In this document: one piece after another, positions 5,970 to 11,483 of the stretch
How the letters are laid out: each line of letters opens with the position of its first letter
Numbering within the stretch: position 1 is the stretch's first letter
Assembly (NCBI GenBank): GCA_900547015.1
Contig: URFD01000047.1
Coordinates: 1 to 11,483, forward strand
DNA: 11,483 nucleotides
Reading direction: 5' to 3'
Source of the DNA: an uncultured Oscillospiraceae bacterium
Lineage (GTDB): Bacteria > Bacillota > Clostridia > Oscillospirales > Ruminococcaceae
Position numbers and translations under genes: made by a program
The notes under the pieces: generated by a model
Database searches by the model: none
What the model saw: the letters and a program-made list of their open reading frames with translations, nothing else
What the model was told of the DNA's origin: nothing

Positions 5970-5998
5970 AATATAGCACATTTTAAAATTGATTACAA
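5970..5998 (-). promoter_or_regulatory. Promoter of the MATE gene
   Basis: Minus-strand -35 TTGTAA (5998-5993), 17-bp spacer, -10 TATATT (5975-5970). The start is predicted near 5963 and the leader is about 92 nt. The -35 is part of a 9-bp word TTCTTGTAA that recurs, inverted, at the divergent patatin promoter. Confidence 0.75.
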
Positions 5999-6074
5999 GA
6001 ATACCGATAGCCATAGAATTTGAGTATTTTTTGTGCATATCTGATAAAAACCATCTGGAAAATGATTTTACTTC

Positions 6075-6103
6075 TTGTAAAACCGAGCAATTTATGGTAT
6101 TAA
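6075..6103 (+). promoter_or_regulatory. Promoter of the patatin gene
   Basis: -35 TTGTAA (6075-6080), 17-bp spacer, -10 TATTAA (6098-6103) with an extended -10 TG (6095-6096). The start is predicted near 6110, giving a leader of about 220 nt before the ATG at 6334. Confidence 0.65.
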
Positions 6104-6109
6104 TGAAAG

Positions 6110-6333
6110 AGTGGAACTGTCTGTTTTGAATCGGCAGGTCGAGCAGAAAGACCCGACAAGGCAAGGGCAAAAGCCCGACGGAGCAACCAAAGCCGAAGGG
6201 CTACAGCACACCAAACAGCAGGGAAACGGTTTGTATGGAAACGATGATTAATCATGCAGGGAAAAGGCATAATAAAAAGGAAGACAACTGCAAGCAAACA
6301 GATAGACAAGATTCCCAGAAGGGGGGAAATCAG
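6110..6333 (+). other. Long, possibly structured leader of the patatin gene
   Basis: About 220 nt of untranslated RNA is predicted. Its purine-rich centre shows small hairpins: GGTC/GACC (6137-6153), GGGC-AAAA-GCCC (6165-6176), AGCC-GAAG-GGCT (6191-6202), and CAAAC/GTTTG near 6212-6232. A 46-codon frame from GTG 6111 to TAA 6249-6251 is open but has no ribosome binding site. I could not match it to any riboswitch class I know, and no terminator is present. Confidence 0.4.
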
Positions 6334-7704
6334 ATGAAAAAAACAGCAGTGGTGCTGGCGGGCGGCGGCTCGCGCGGAGCATATCAGATTGGCGCATGGA
6401 AAGCCATGCGGGAGCTTGGAATTGATTATCAGCTGGTGACCGGCACCTCGGTGGGTGCGCTCAACGGTGCGCTCATGGTCCAGCAGGACTTTGACCGCGC
6501 GCTCTCGGTTTGGGAAAATCTCTCCTTCCAGGATGTGGTGGGAGATATGCTCAAGGACAAGACCGACCTGAGCGACCGCCAGCTTACCCGCATCTTTGCG
6601 CGGGAGGCACTGGGAAAGGGTGGAGCGGATATTTCTGCGCTGGAGCATTTCATCGATTCGCTGGTGGACGAGACGCGCTTTCGCAGCTCCGATATTGACT
6701 TTGCGCTGGTGACGGTGGAGTATCCGACCCTCAAGCCCTTGGAGATGGAGAAGAAGGATATCCCAAAAGGGATGCTCAATGAGTATCTGCTGGCATCCGC
6801 GGCCTGCTTCCCGGCATTTCAGGCAAAGGAAATCGACGGACATAAATATATCGACGGGGGCTACCACGATAATATGCCAATCAATCTGGCGTTGCAGATG
6901 GGCGCCGAGCGCATTATTGCAATCGATTTGGAATCGGTCGGGGTCAGCCGCAAGATTAAGGATGACGCAAGACAGGTGGCAGGCTGGAACAACAAGAGCG
7001 ATGCCAAGCAGGTCATCATCATCCGCAGTCTGTGGCCGCTGGGCTCCTTCCTCAATTTTGAAGGGGAGCTTGCCCGCAGAAATATCCGGCTGGGCTATCA
7101 GGATGCGCTCAAGGCATTCGGAGAGCTGGACGGCCAGCTGTATGCCTTTGAAAAGGACAGCGCCTTCTTCTACACCACCTCCCTTCGGGAGCAGATGGAT
7201 ACCTTGTTTGAACAGATTAGCTTTCGGGAGCCGCAGCTGTTCCACCTGAGCCGCAGCATCCTGCTTCGGCGGATGATGCGCGAATTTCGCAAGCGCTCCC
7301 AGCACACCAGCACAGCACGCTCCTTCACCCTGTCCCGCCAGATGATGATGTCGGCGGAATATCTGGGCGAGGCGCTCGGTGTCGAGCCGACACAGGTGTA
7401 TGAGTTTGGCGACTTCCTGCGGCTGCTGCTGGGAAAGGCTCAGGAGTGCCGCCAACGACCGGTGCCGCAGAATATCCTGACCGGCAACACGCTGGCTGAT
7501 TTGCAGAAGATGGGAGAACAGCTGCAAAATCTTGACCGCGCCTTTTTGGTGCTGTTGATTCGGGAGCGCATCGAGCGCTTTTTGCAGGGCGGAGGCAGCC
7601 GCATCGAGCTGGCATTTGTCTCGGCGTTCTGGCGGGAGTTTGTAGCGGCTTTGTTCCTGCTCATGCTCGAGCGGATGGACCGGACACAGCTGTCAGCGGA
7701 ATAG
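6334..7704 (+). CDS. Patatin-like phospholipase
   Basis: Predicted lipid acyl hydrolase with the patatin Ser-Asp dyad. The oxyanion-hole glycine loop is GGGSRGAY (10-17), the nucleophile elbow is GTSVG (37-41, Ser39), and the catalytic Asp is in DGGYHDN (174-180, Asp174); all are intact. The 456 residues exceed the patatin core (roughly residues 1-250). The remainder is helical, charged and not recognised, with a hydrophobic stretch near the end (EFVAALFLLML). There is no signal peptide, so it should act in the cytosol or at the inner membrane face. The ATG at 6334 follows AAGGGGGG; a 5' extension to 6235 is open but would be lysine- and glutamine-rich leader sequence. The amidotransferase gene follows after 62 bp and may be cotranscribed. 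Substrate unknown. Confidence 0.9.
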   Translation: MKKTAVVLAGGGSRGAYQIGAWKAMRELGIDYQLVTGTSVGALNGALMVQQDFDRALSVWENLSFQDVVGDMLKDKTDLSDRQLTRIFAREALGKGGADISALEHFIDSLVDETRFRSSDIDFALVTVEYPTLKPLEMEKKDIPKGMLNEYLLASAACFPAFQAKEIDGHKYIDGGYHDNMPINLALQMGAERIIAIDLESVGVSRKIKDDARQVAGWNNKSDAKQVIIIRSLWPLGSFLNFEGELARRNIRLGYQDALKAFGELDGQLYAFEKDSAFFYTTSLREQMDTLFEQISFREPQLFHLSRSILLRRMMREFRKRSQHTSTARSFTLSRQMMMSAEYLGEALGVEPTQVYEFGDFLRLLLGKAQECRQRPVPQNILTGNTLADLQKMGEQLQNLDRAFLVLLIRERIERFLQGGGSRIELAFVSAFWREFVAALFLLMLERMDRTQLSAE

Positions 7705-7724
7705 ATTATAATAAGGAAGCAAAT

Positions 7725-7736
7725 TGCCGATCGGCA
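7725..7736. promoter_or_regulatory. 12-bp perfect palindrome before the amidotransferase gene
   Basis: TGCCGATCGGCA lies between the patatin stop and the next start. A TATAAT (7707-7712) sits just upstream but lacks a -35, so a weak internal promoter with an operator near +1 is possible. Chance cannot be excluded for a site of this length. Confidence 0.3.
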
Positions 7737-7766
7737 TGAATTGATATTGATTTGGAGGGCTTAGTG

Positions 7767-8513
7767 ATGAAAAAACCAGTGATTGCGATTGTCCCGAAGA
7801 CCGGGGAAAACGAGAGAGAGGAGTCGAAATTCTGCTATGCGCTGCCGCGTTTTATCCACGCGATTAGCGCCTGCGGCGGAATCCCGATTATCCTCAACAA
7901 TATCGAGGACACCTTTCAGGAGTCGGATTTGACCGAGCTGCTCAGCAGGGTGGACGGCGTCCTGTTCAGCGGCGGCCCGGATATTCACCCCGGACTGTAC
8001 GGGGAGGAGATGCTCGACTGCTGCGGAACCCTTGCCAGCGAGCGCGATGCTCTGGAGATTCCGCTCATGAGAGAGGCACTGCGGATGGACAAACCGGTTC
8101 TGGGCGTCTGCCGCGGATTCCAGGTCTTTAATGTTGTGCAGGGCGGAACCCTGTATCAGGACATTAACACCCAGCTCAAGAGCAGCGTACATATCGAGCA
8201 TCGCCGCGATGCAAAAGAGGAGCAGACCAGCCCGATGCACAAGGTCAATGTCATCCGCGATACTCCGCTGCATACCTTCAGTGAGGGACTGCTTCAGATT
8301 GGGGTCAACACCCTGCATCATCAGGCGGTCAAAAAGCTGGCTGACCCGCTGCGCAGCATGGCAGTAGCGGACGACGGCATCATCGAGGCGGCCTACAATC
8401 CGGAGAAGAAATTTGCGATGGGCTTCCAGTGGCACCCGGAATATCTGGGACTGGGCGACAGCGTCTCCGAAAAGATTTTCTGCGCCTTTGTCGATGCGTG
8501 CAGAGGGGAATAA
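7767..8513 (+). CDS. Gamma-glutamyl hydrolase / class I glutamine amidotransferase-like protein (peptidase C26)
   Basis: The 248 residues match the PuuD-type family, which hydrolyses gamma-glutamyl bonds such as gamma-glutamyl-GABA to glutamate and GABA. The catalytic triad is visible: Cys115 in GVCRGFQVFN (113-122), and His223 and Glu225 in FQWHPEY (220-226). Further landmarks are DGVLFSGGPDIHP (63-75), which forms the oxyanion loop, and VNTLHHQAVK (180-189). There is no synthetase domain, so it hydrolyses rather than transfers ammonia. The substrate is not certain: no putrescine or GABA pathway gene is nearby. The ATG at 7767 has GGAGG 8 nt upstream; a GTG directly before it (7764) is a less likely start. 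Confidence 0.9.
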   Translation: MKKPVIAIVPKTGENEREESKFCYALPRFIHAISACGGIPIILNNIEDTFQESDLTELLSRVDGVLFSGGPDIHPGLYGEEMLDCCGTLASERDALEIPLMREALRMDKPVLGVCRGFQVFNVVQGGTLYQDINTQLKSSVHIEHRRDAKEEQTSPMHKVNVIRDTPLHTFSEGLLQIGVNTLHHQAVKKLADPLRSMAVADDGIIEAAYNPEKKFAMGFQWHPEYLGLGDSVSEKIFCAFVDACRGE

Positions 8514-8522
8514 CGGCAAAAC

Positions 8523-8558
8523 CAAAGCGAGCGGACCACACAGGCCCTGCTCGCTTTG
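8523..8558 (+). terminator. Possible terminator hairpin after the amidotransferase gene
   Basis: A perfect 10-bp stem CAAAGCGAGC/GCTCGCTTTG with a 16-nt loop lies 9 nt past the stop. There is no clear U-tract behind it on the plus strand (CCTGCTTTCGG), so termination would be imperfect. Confidence 0.45.
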
Positions 8559-8663
8559 CCTGCTTTCGGAAAAAGAACAAGCGGGGATGTGACATTTTTG
8601 TATAAGCGGCGGCGGGGCTGTCCGCAGAAATTTATTCACAATGCTATTTTGTTCCGGGACAGG

Positions 8664-8692
8664 TTGAAATTGTCCCCCCCTTATAGTATCAT
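8664..8692 (+). promoter_or_regulatory. Promoter of guaB with flanking inverted repeat
   Basis: -35 TTGAAA (8664-8669), 17-bp spacer, -10 TATCAT (8687-8692); start near 8699, leader about 62 nt. GGGACA (8656-8661) and TGTCCC (8671-8676) form an inverted repeat centred on the -35, a plausible operator. The spacer contains a run of seven C (8674-8680). I see no purine riboswitch in the short leader. Confidence 0.7.
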
Positions 8693-8760
8693 AGTTAGAA
8701 ATATAGGCCTTGTATAAACAATGTTTTGCCCAAAATTATGTATCGAGGAGAGTTGAGATT

Positions 8761-10269
8761 ATGGCGTTTTATTTTAATGAACCGTCCCATACCTTTGGTG
8801 AGTATCTGTTGGTCCCTGGTTATTCTTCTTCCGAGTGCGTTCCGGCGAATGTCAGCCTGAAGACTCCGCTGGTCAAATTCAAAAAAGGTCAGGAGGAGTG
8901 CCCTCTGACCATGAACATTCCGCTGGTCTCCGCAATCATGCAGTCCGTTTCGGACGATAAGATGGCAATTGCACTGGCAAAAGAAGGCGGCATCTCCTTC
9001 ATCTATGGCTCCCAGTCCGTAGAGGACGAGGCTGCGATGGTTGCCCGCGTCAAGAGCTACAAAGCAGGCTTTGTTACCAGCGATTCTAACGTTCGTCCGG
9101 AAAACACCCTGCGCGACATCCTCGCTCTGAAAGAAAAGACCGGCCATTCCACCGTTGCAGTGACCGAGGACGGCACTCCAAACGGCAAGCTGCTGGGCAT
9201 CGTGACCAGCCGTGACTACCGCATCAGCAGAATGGAGCTGGATACTCCGGTTTCCGAGTTCATGACCAAGTTTGAAAACCTGATCACTGCGGATGCCAAC
9301 ACCTCCCTGAAAGAGGCCAATGACATCATCTGGGAGAACAAGCTTAACTCCCTGCCACTGGTAGACGAAAACCAGAGACTGAAATATTTCGTATTCCGCA
9401 AGGACTACTCCTCCCATAAAGAAAATACCAACGAGCTGCTCGATTCCCACAAACGCTATGTAGTCGGCGCAGGTATCAACACCCGCGACTATGCAGAGCG
9501 TGTTCCTGCTCTGGTCGAGGCCGGCGCAGATGTTCTGTGTATCGACTCCTCCGAAGGCTTCTCCGAGTGGCAGAAACGCACCATCGATTTCATCCGTGCA
9601 AAATACGGCGACACCGTTAAGGTCGGCGCAGGCAACGTTGTTGATCGCGAAGGCTTCATGTTCCTGGCAGAGGCTGGCGCAGACTTCGTGAAGATCGGTA
9701 TCGGCGGCGGCTCCATCTGCATCACCCGTGAGCAGAAGGGTATCGGCCGCGGACAGGCTACCGCAGTCATCGAGGTAGCAAAAGCCCGTGACGAATACTT
9801 TGAAAAGACCGGCATCTATATTCCAATCTGCTCGGACGGCGGCATTGTGCAGGACTACCACATGACCCTCGCTCTGGCAATGGGTTCGGACTTCATCATG
9901 CTGGGCAGATACTTTGCCCGCTTTGACGAAAGCCCAACAAACAAGGTCAACATCAACGGCAACTACATGAAGGAATACTGGGGCGAAGGCTCTGCCCGTG
10001 CAAGAAACTGGCAGAGATATGACCTGGGCGGCGACAAGAAACTCTCCTTTGAGGAGGGCGTTGACTCCTATGTTCCATACGCAGGCTCGCTGAAGGATAA
10101 CGTAGGTCTGTCCCTGAGCAAAGTTCGTTCCACCATGTGCAACTGCGGCGCGCTCACCATTCCGGAGTTGCAGGAAAAAGCCAAGATCACTCTGGTTTCC
10201 TCTGTATCCATCGTCGAGGGCGGCAGCCACGACGTTGTCCTCAAGGACAGCAGCCGCCAGATTATCTAA
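8761..10269 (+). CDS. guaB: Inosine-5'-monophosphate dehydrogenase, T. foetus-like type
   Basis: Oxidises IMP to XMP with NAD+, the committed step of guanine nucleotide synthesis. The 502-residue protein has the IMPDH barrel interrupted by a tandem CBS region (about 105-220). The active-site loop is KIGIGGGSICITREQKG (311-327) with nucleophile Cys320; the flap Arg419-Tyr420 lies in RARNWQRYDLGG (413-424). From residue 300 onward the wording closely recalls the Tritrichomonas foetus enzyme (Cys319, Arg418-Tyr419). Lys311 and Glu432 match the residues tied to poor mycophenolate binding there. The end is SRQII. The ATG at 8761 follows GAGGAG at a slightly long spacing of 10 nt. Codon use is strongly biased (CGT, CTG, ATC, AAC), suggesting high expression. 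It stands alone, between its own promoter and terminator. Confidence 0.96.
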   Translation: MAFYFNEPSHTFGEYLLVPGYSSSECVPANVSLKTPLVKFKKGQEECPLTMNIPLVSAIMQSVSDDKMAIALAKEGGISFIYGSQSVEDEAAMVARVKSYKAGFVTSDSNVRPENTLRDILALKEKTGHSTVAVTEDGTPNGKLLGIVTSRDYRISRMELDTPVSEFMTKFENLITADANTSLKEANDIIWENKLNSLPLVDENQRLKYFVFRKDYSSHKENTNELLDSHKRYVVGAGINTRDYAERVPALVEAGADVLCIDSSEGFSEWQKRTIDFIRAKYGDTVKVGAGNVVDREGFMFLAEAGADFVKIGIGGGSICITREQKGIGRGQATAVIEVAKARDEYFEKTGIYIPICSDGGIVQDYHMTLALAMGSDFIMLGRYFARFDESPTNKVNINGNYMKEYWGEGSARARNWQRYDLGGDKKLSFEEGVDSYVPYAGSLKDNVGLSLSKVRSTMCNCGALTIPELQEKAKITLVSSVSIVEGGSHDVVLKDSSRQII

Positions 10270-10300
10270 AGGCTCGGCGCCATATCACGACATCCAAACA

Positions 10301-10334
10301 AGCCCCCGCTTTTCTAAAAAAGCGGGGGCTTTGC
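10301..10334 (+). terminator. Intrinsic terminator of guaB
   Basis: AGCCCCCGCTTTT (10301-10313) pairs over 13 bp with AAAAGCGGGGGCT (10318-10330), 31 nt past the guaB stop. The tail TTGCTGTT is only moderately U-rich, but the GC-heavy stem is strong. Confidence 0.85.
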
Positions 10335-10348
10335 TGTTACCCTGTTCG

Positions 10349-10377
10349 TGGACATCGGGGGTCGAATCTGATATAAT
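10349..10377 (+). promoter_or_regulatory. Promoter of the XRE-TPR regulator
   Basis: -35 TGGACA (10349-10354), 17-bp spacer, consensus -10 TATAAT (10372-10377). The start near 10384 gives a leader of only about 16 nt, which carries AAAGGGGG. It also rules out the in-frame ATG at 10376, which overlaps the -10. Confidence 0.8.
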
Positions 10378-10399
10378 GAAGCAAAGGGGGAATGTCTGG

Positions 10400-11329
10400 A
10401 TGAACCGCTTCATGATAGGGGAGTATATCAGAACGCAACGGGAAGCCAAGGAGATCAATCAGGATGACCTTTGCCGTGGCATCTGTAACCGCTCGACCTT
10501 ATCCCGGATCGAGCACGGCAGACATGAGCCGAACTATTATGTGTTGAAGGCTCTGTTGCAGCGGATGGGCATCCCGGAGGAGCGGTTCCAGATTTTGATG
10601 GGGCCGCAGGAATTTGAGATTGGAGAGCTTCAGCAGGAGATTGTCGCCGACAATGTGGCGGAAAATTTTTCTGCCGCAATCCAAAAAATCGAACGGCTCG
10701 AGCAGCTTTCGCAGCCGTTGGAGAACCCGATTCTGCGTCAGTTTATCCTGCGGGTGCGCGCGCTGGCAGGATATGAGCAGGACGGGGTGCGGGTGAAATA
10801 TGACCGCAAGACCCAGCGCGAGATGCTGATGCAGGCGTTGGAGCTGACCTGCCCGGGCGTGACGATGGAAAATTTCGACGTGTTTCTGCTGAGCGAGGAC
10901 GAGGCAAAAATCATCAACCAGATTGCGATTACCTACTCGGAGGAGGGAAACCGCAGACAGGCGATTGAGATTTACCGTCAGCTCATCCGTTATGTGCAGA
11001 GGAACTTTGCCGGCTGTGAGGTCGAACGGGTGCTGCTGCCGCTCACCGCGTACAACTATTCCAAACTGCTGGGATTGGAACGCCGCTATGAGGAGGCCAT
11101 CGAGGTTGCCGAGCTGGGCAGACAGTGCTGTGTGAAGTACAACAAATGCAGATTTTTAGGTAGCTTGCTGCTCAACATCGCTTGCTGTCTGCACGAAATG
11201 GGCGAGGATGAAAGAAGCCGGGAACTGCTGGTGGATTCTTATCATGTCAATAAGGCAATGGAGAAAGAAAGAAGTTGTGAATTAATTCGAAAATACGCAA
11301 AGGAAACCCTGCATTTCGAAATTAATTAA
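10400..11329 (+). CDS. XRE HTH regulator with TPR-like C-terminal domain
   Basis: 309 residues. Residues 5-63 are a Cro/CI helix-turn-helix: IGEYIRTQREAKEINQDDL, then CNRSTLSRIEHGRHEPNYYVL with the recognition helix. The rest is entirely helical, with TPR-like pairs such as NQIAITYSEEGNRRQAIEIY and LLNIACCLHEMGEDERSREL. This build resembles the Rgg/PlcR (RRNPP) regulators, in which the TPR domain binds a secreted peptide; a peptide ligand here is only an inference. The ATG at 10400 is chosen from the GGGGG site and promoter position. The stop overlaps by 4 bp the stop of a convergent partial gene. No small pheromone-like ORF is visible in the remaining 150 bases. Confidence 0.87.
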   Translation: MNRFMIGEYIRTQREAKEINQDDLCRGICNRSTLSRIEHGRHEPNYYVLKALLQRMGIPEERFQILMGPQEFEIGELQQEIVADNVAENFSAAIQKIERLEQLSQPLENPILRQFILRVRALAGYEQDGVRVKYDRKTQREMLMQALELTCPGVTMENFDVFLLSEDEAKIINQIAITYSEEGNRRQAIEIYRQLIRYVQRNFAGCEVERVLLPLTAYNYSKLLGLERRYEEAIEVAELGRQCCVKYNKCRFLGSLLLNIACCLHEMGEDERSRELLVDSYHVNKAMEKERSCELIRKYAKETLHFEIN

Positions 11330-11483
11330 TTGCCATCTTCTCCTAGTTCGTCAATAAGATCGCAAGGGGTCGGGTTGCCTTTCTCGCCGTCCGGATTGGG
11401 CGGCGGTTGCGTCTCTGCCGCCTGCTGGGATGCGAGGCGGCGCTGCTGAAAGAGCGGAGTCCCTCCTGCGGCAGCGGGATGGT
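11326..11483 (-). CDS. C-terminal end of an unidentified minus-strand gene (partial)
   Basis: A minus-strand frame enters from the right edge and is open for 51-52 codons to TAA at 11326-11328. It encodes a hydrophilic tail rich in Gln, Ala and Pro, with QPPPNPDGEKGNP and the acidic end CDLIDELGEDGN. It is the best candidate of the three minus frames by composition and by its exact 4-bp tail-to-tail overlap with the regulator gene (TTAATTAA gives stops on both strands). I do not recognise the family from this tail. No terminator separates the two genes. Confidence 0.5.
   Translation of the reverse strand, partial: HPAAAGGTPLFQQRRLASQQAAETQPPPNPDGEKGNPTPCDLIDELGEDGN

Noticed and set aside
6137..6232. 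c-di-GMP or other known riboswitch in the patatin leader
   Set aside because: Some words (GGGCAAAAGCCC, CAAAGCC) recalled c-di-GMP-I aptamers, but the tetraloop-receptor pair and the conserved order of elements are not present.
6100..7527. Long minus-strand frame (475 codons) opposite the patatin gene
   Set aside because: It is the antisense shadow of a gene with intact catalytic motifs, and it has no family motif or ribosome binding site of its own.
8695..10230. Long minus-strand frame (511 codons) opposite guaB
   Set aside because: The frame stays open because of guaB's strong codon bias. guaB itself is unmistakable; the antisense protein shows no recognisable domain.

Overview
This window looks like chromosomal DNA from a Gram-positive, moderately GC-rich gut-type Clostridia bacterium, perhaps near Oscillospirales or Butyricicoccaceae. 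The phylum follows from strong AGGAGG-type ribosome binding sites, sigma-A promoters with AT-rich flanks, a RelQ-type small alarmone synthetase, DegV, and an IMP dehydrogenase of the ~502-residue clostridial type. The family-level guess is weak. I saw no phage, plasmid, transposon or CRISPR signature.

Layout. Positions 1-185 hold no confident gene, only the terminator of an initiator tRNA (186-262, minus) with its own promoter. A small acidic single-pass membrane protein (399-668, minus) and relQ (804-1505, minus) follow, each with its own promoter. The relQ leader carries a tandem repeat/hairpin element. Divergent from relQ, a probable three-gene plus-strand unit encodes TrmL (tRNA wobble 2'-O-methyltransferase, TTG start), a DegV fatty-acid-binding protein and a DUF1294 membrane protein. 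It ends at a bidirectional terminator (3627-3667) shared with the next minus-strand gene.

Centre. A 98-residue protein with only a sigma region 4-like HTH (minus) diverges from a 100-residue XRE regulator (plus). The XRE gene overlaps the 3' end of a MATE efflux gene (minus) tail to tail by 22 bp. The MATE leader contains a strong intrinsic terminator between promoter and start codon. MATE and a patatin-like phospholipase gene (plus) diverge from a 462-bp gap; their -35 regions carry the same 9-bp word in inverted orientation, and the patatin leader is about 220 nt.

Right part. Patatin is followed by a class I glutamine amidotransferase-type hydrolase (peptidase C26/PuuD family), then guaB (IMP dehydrogenase, very like the Tritrichomonas foetus enzyme) with its own promoter and terminator, then an XRE-TPR regulator. 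The last 158 bases hold the C-terminal end of an unidentified minus-strand gene that overlaps the regulator's stop.

How they may work together. relQ ((p)ppGpp synthesis) and guaB (guanine nucleotide synthesis) are both part of GTP homeostasis but are not adjacent. trmL and the initiator tRNA concern translation; patatin and DegV concern lipids. No single new multi-gene system is demonstrated. The best leads are regulatory: the MATE leader terminator, the relQ leader repeats, the patatin leader, and the sigma4-like/XRE pair beside MATE.
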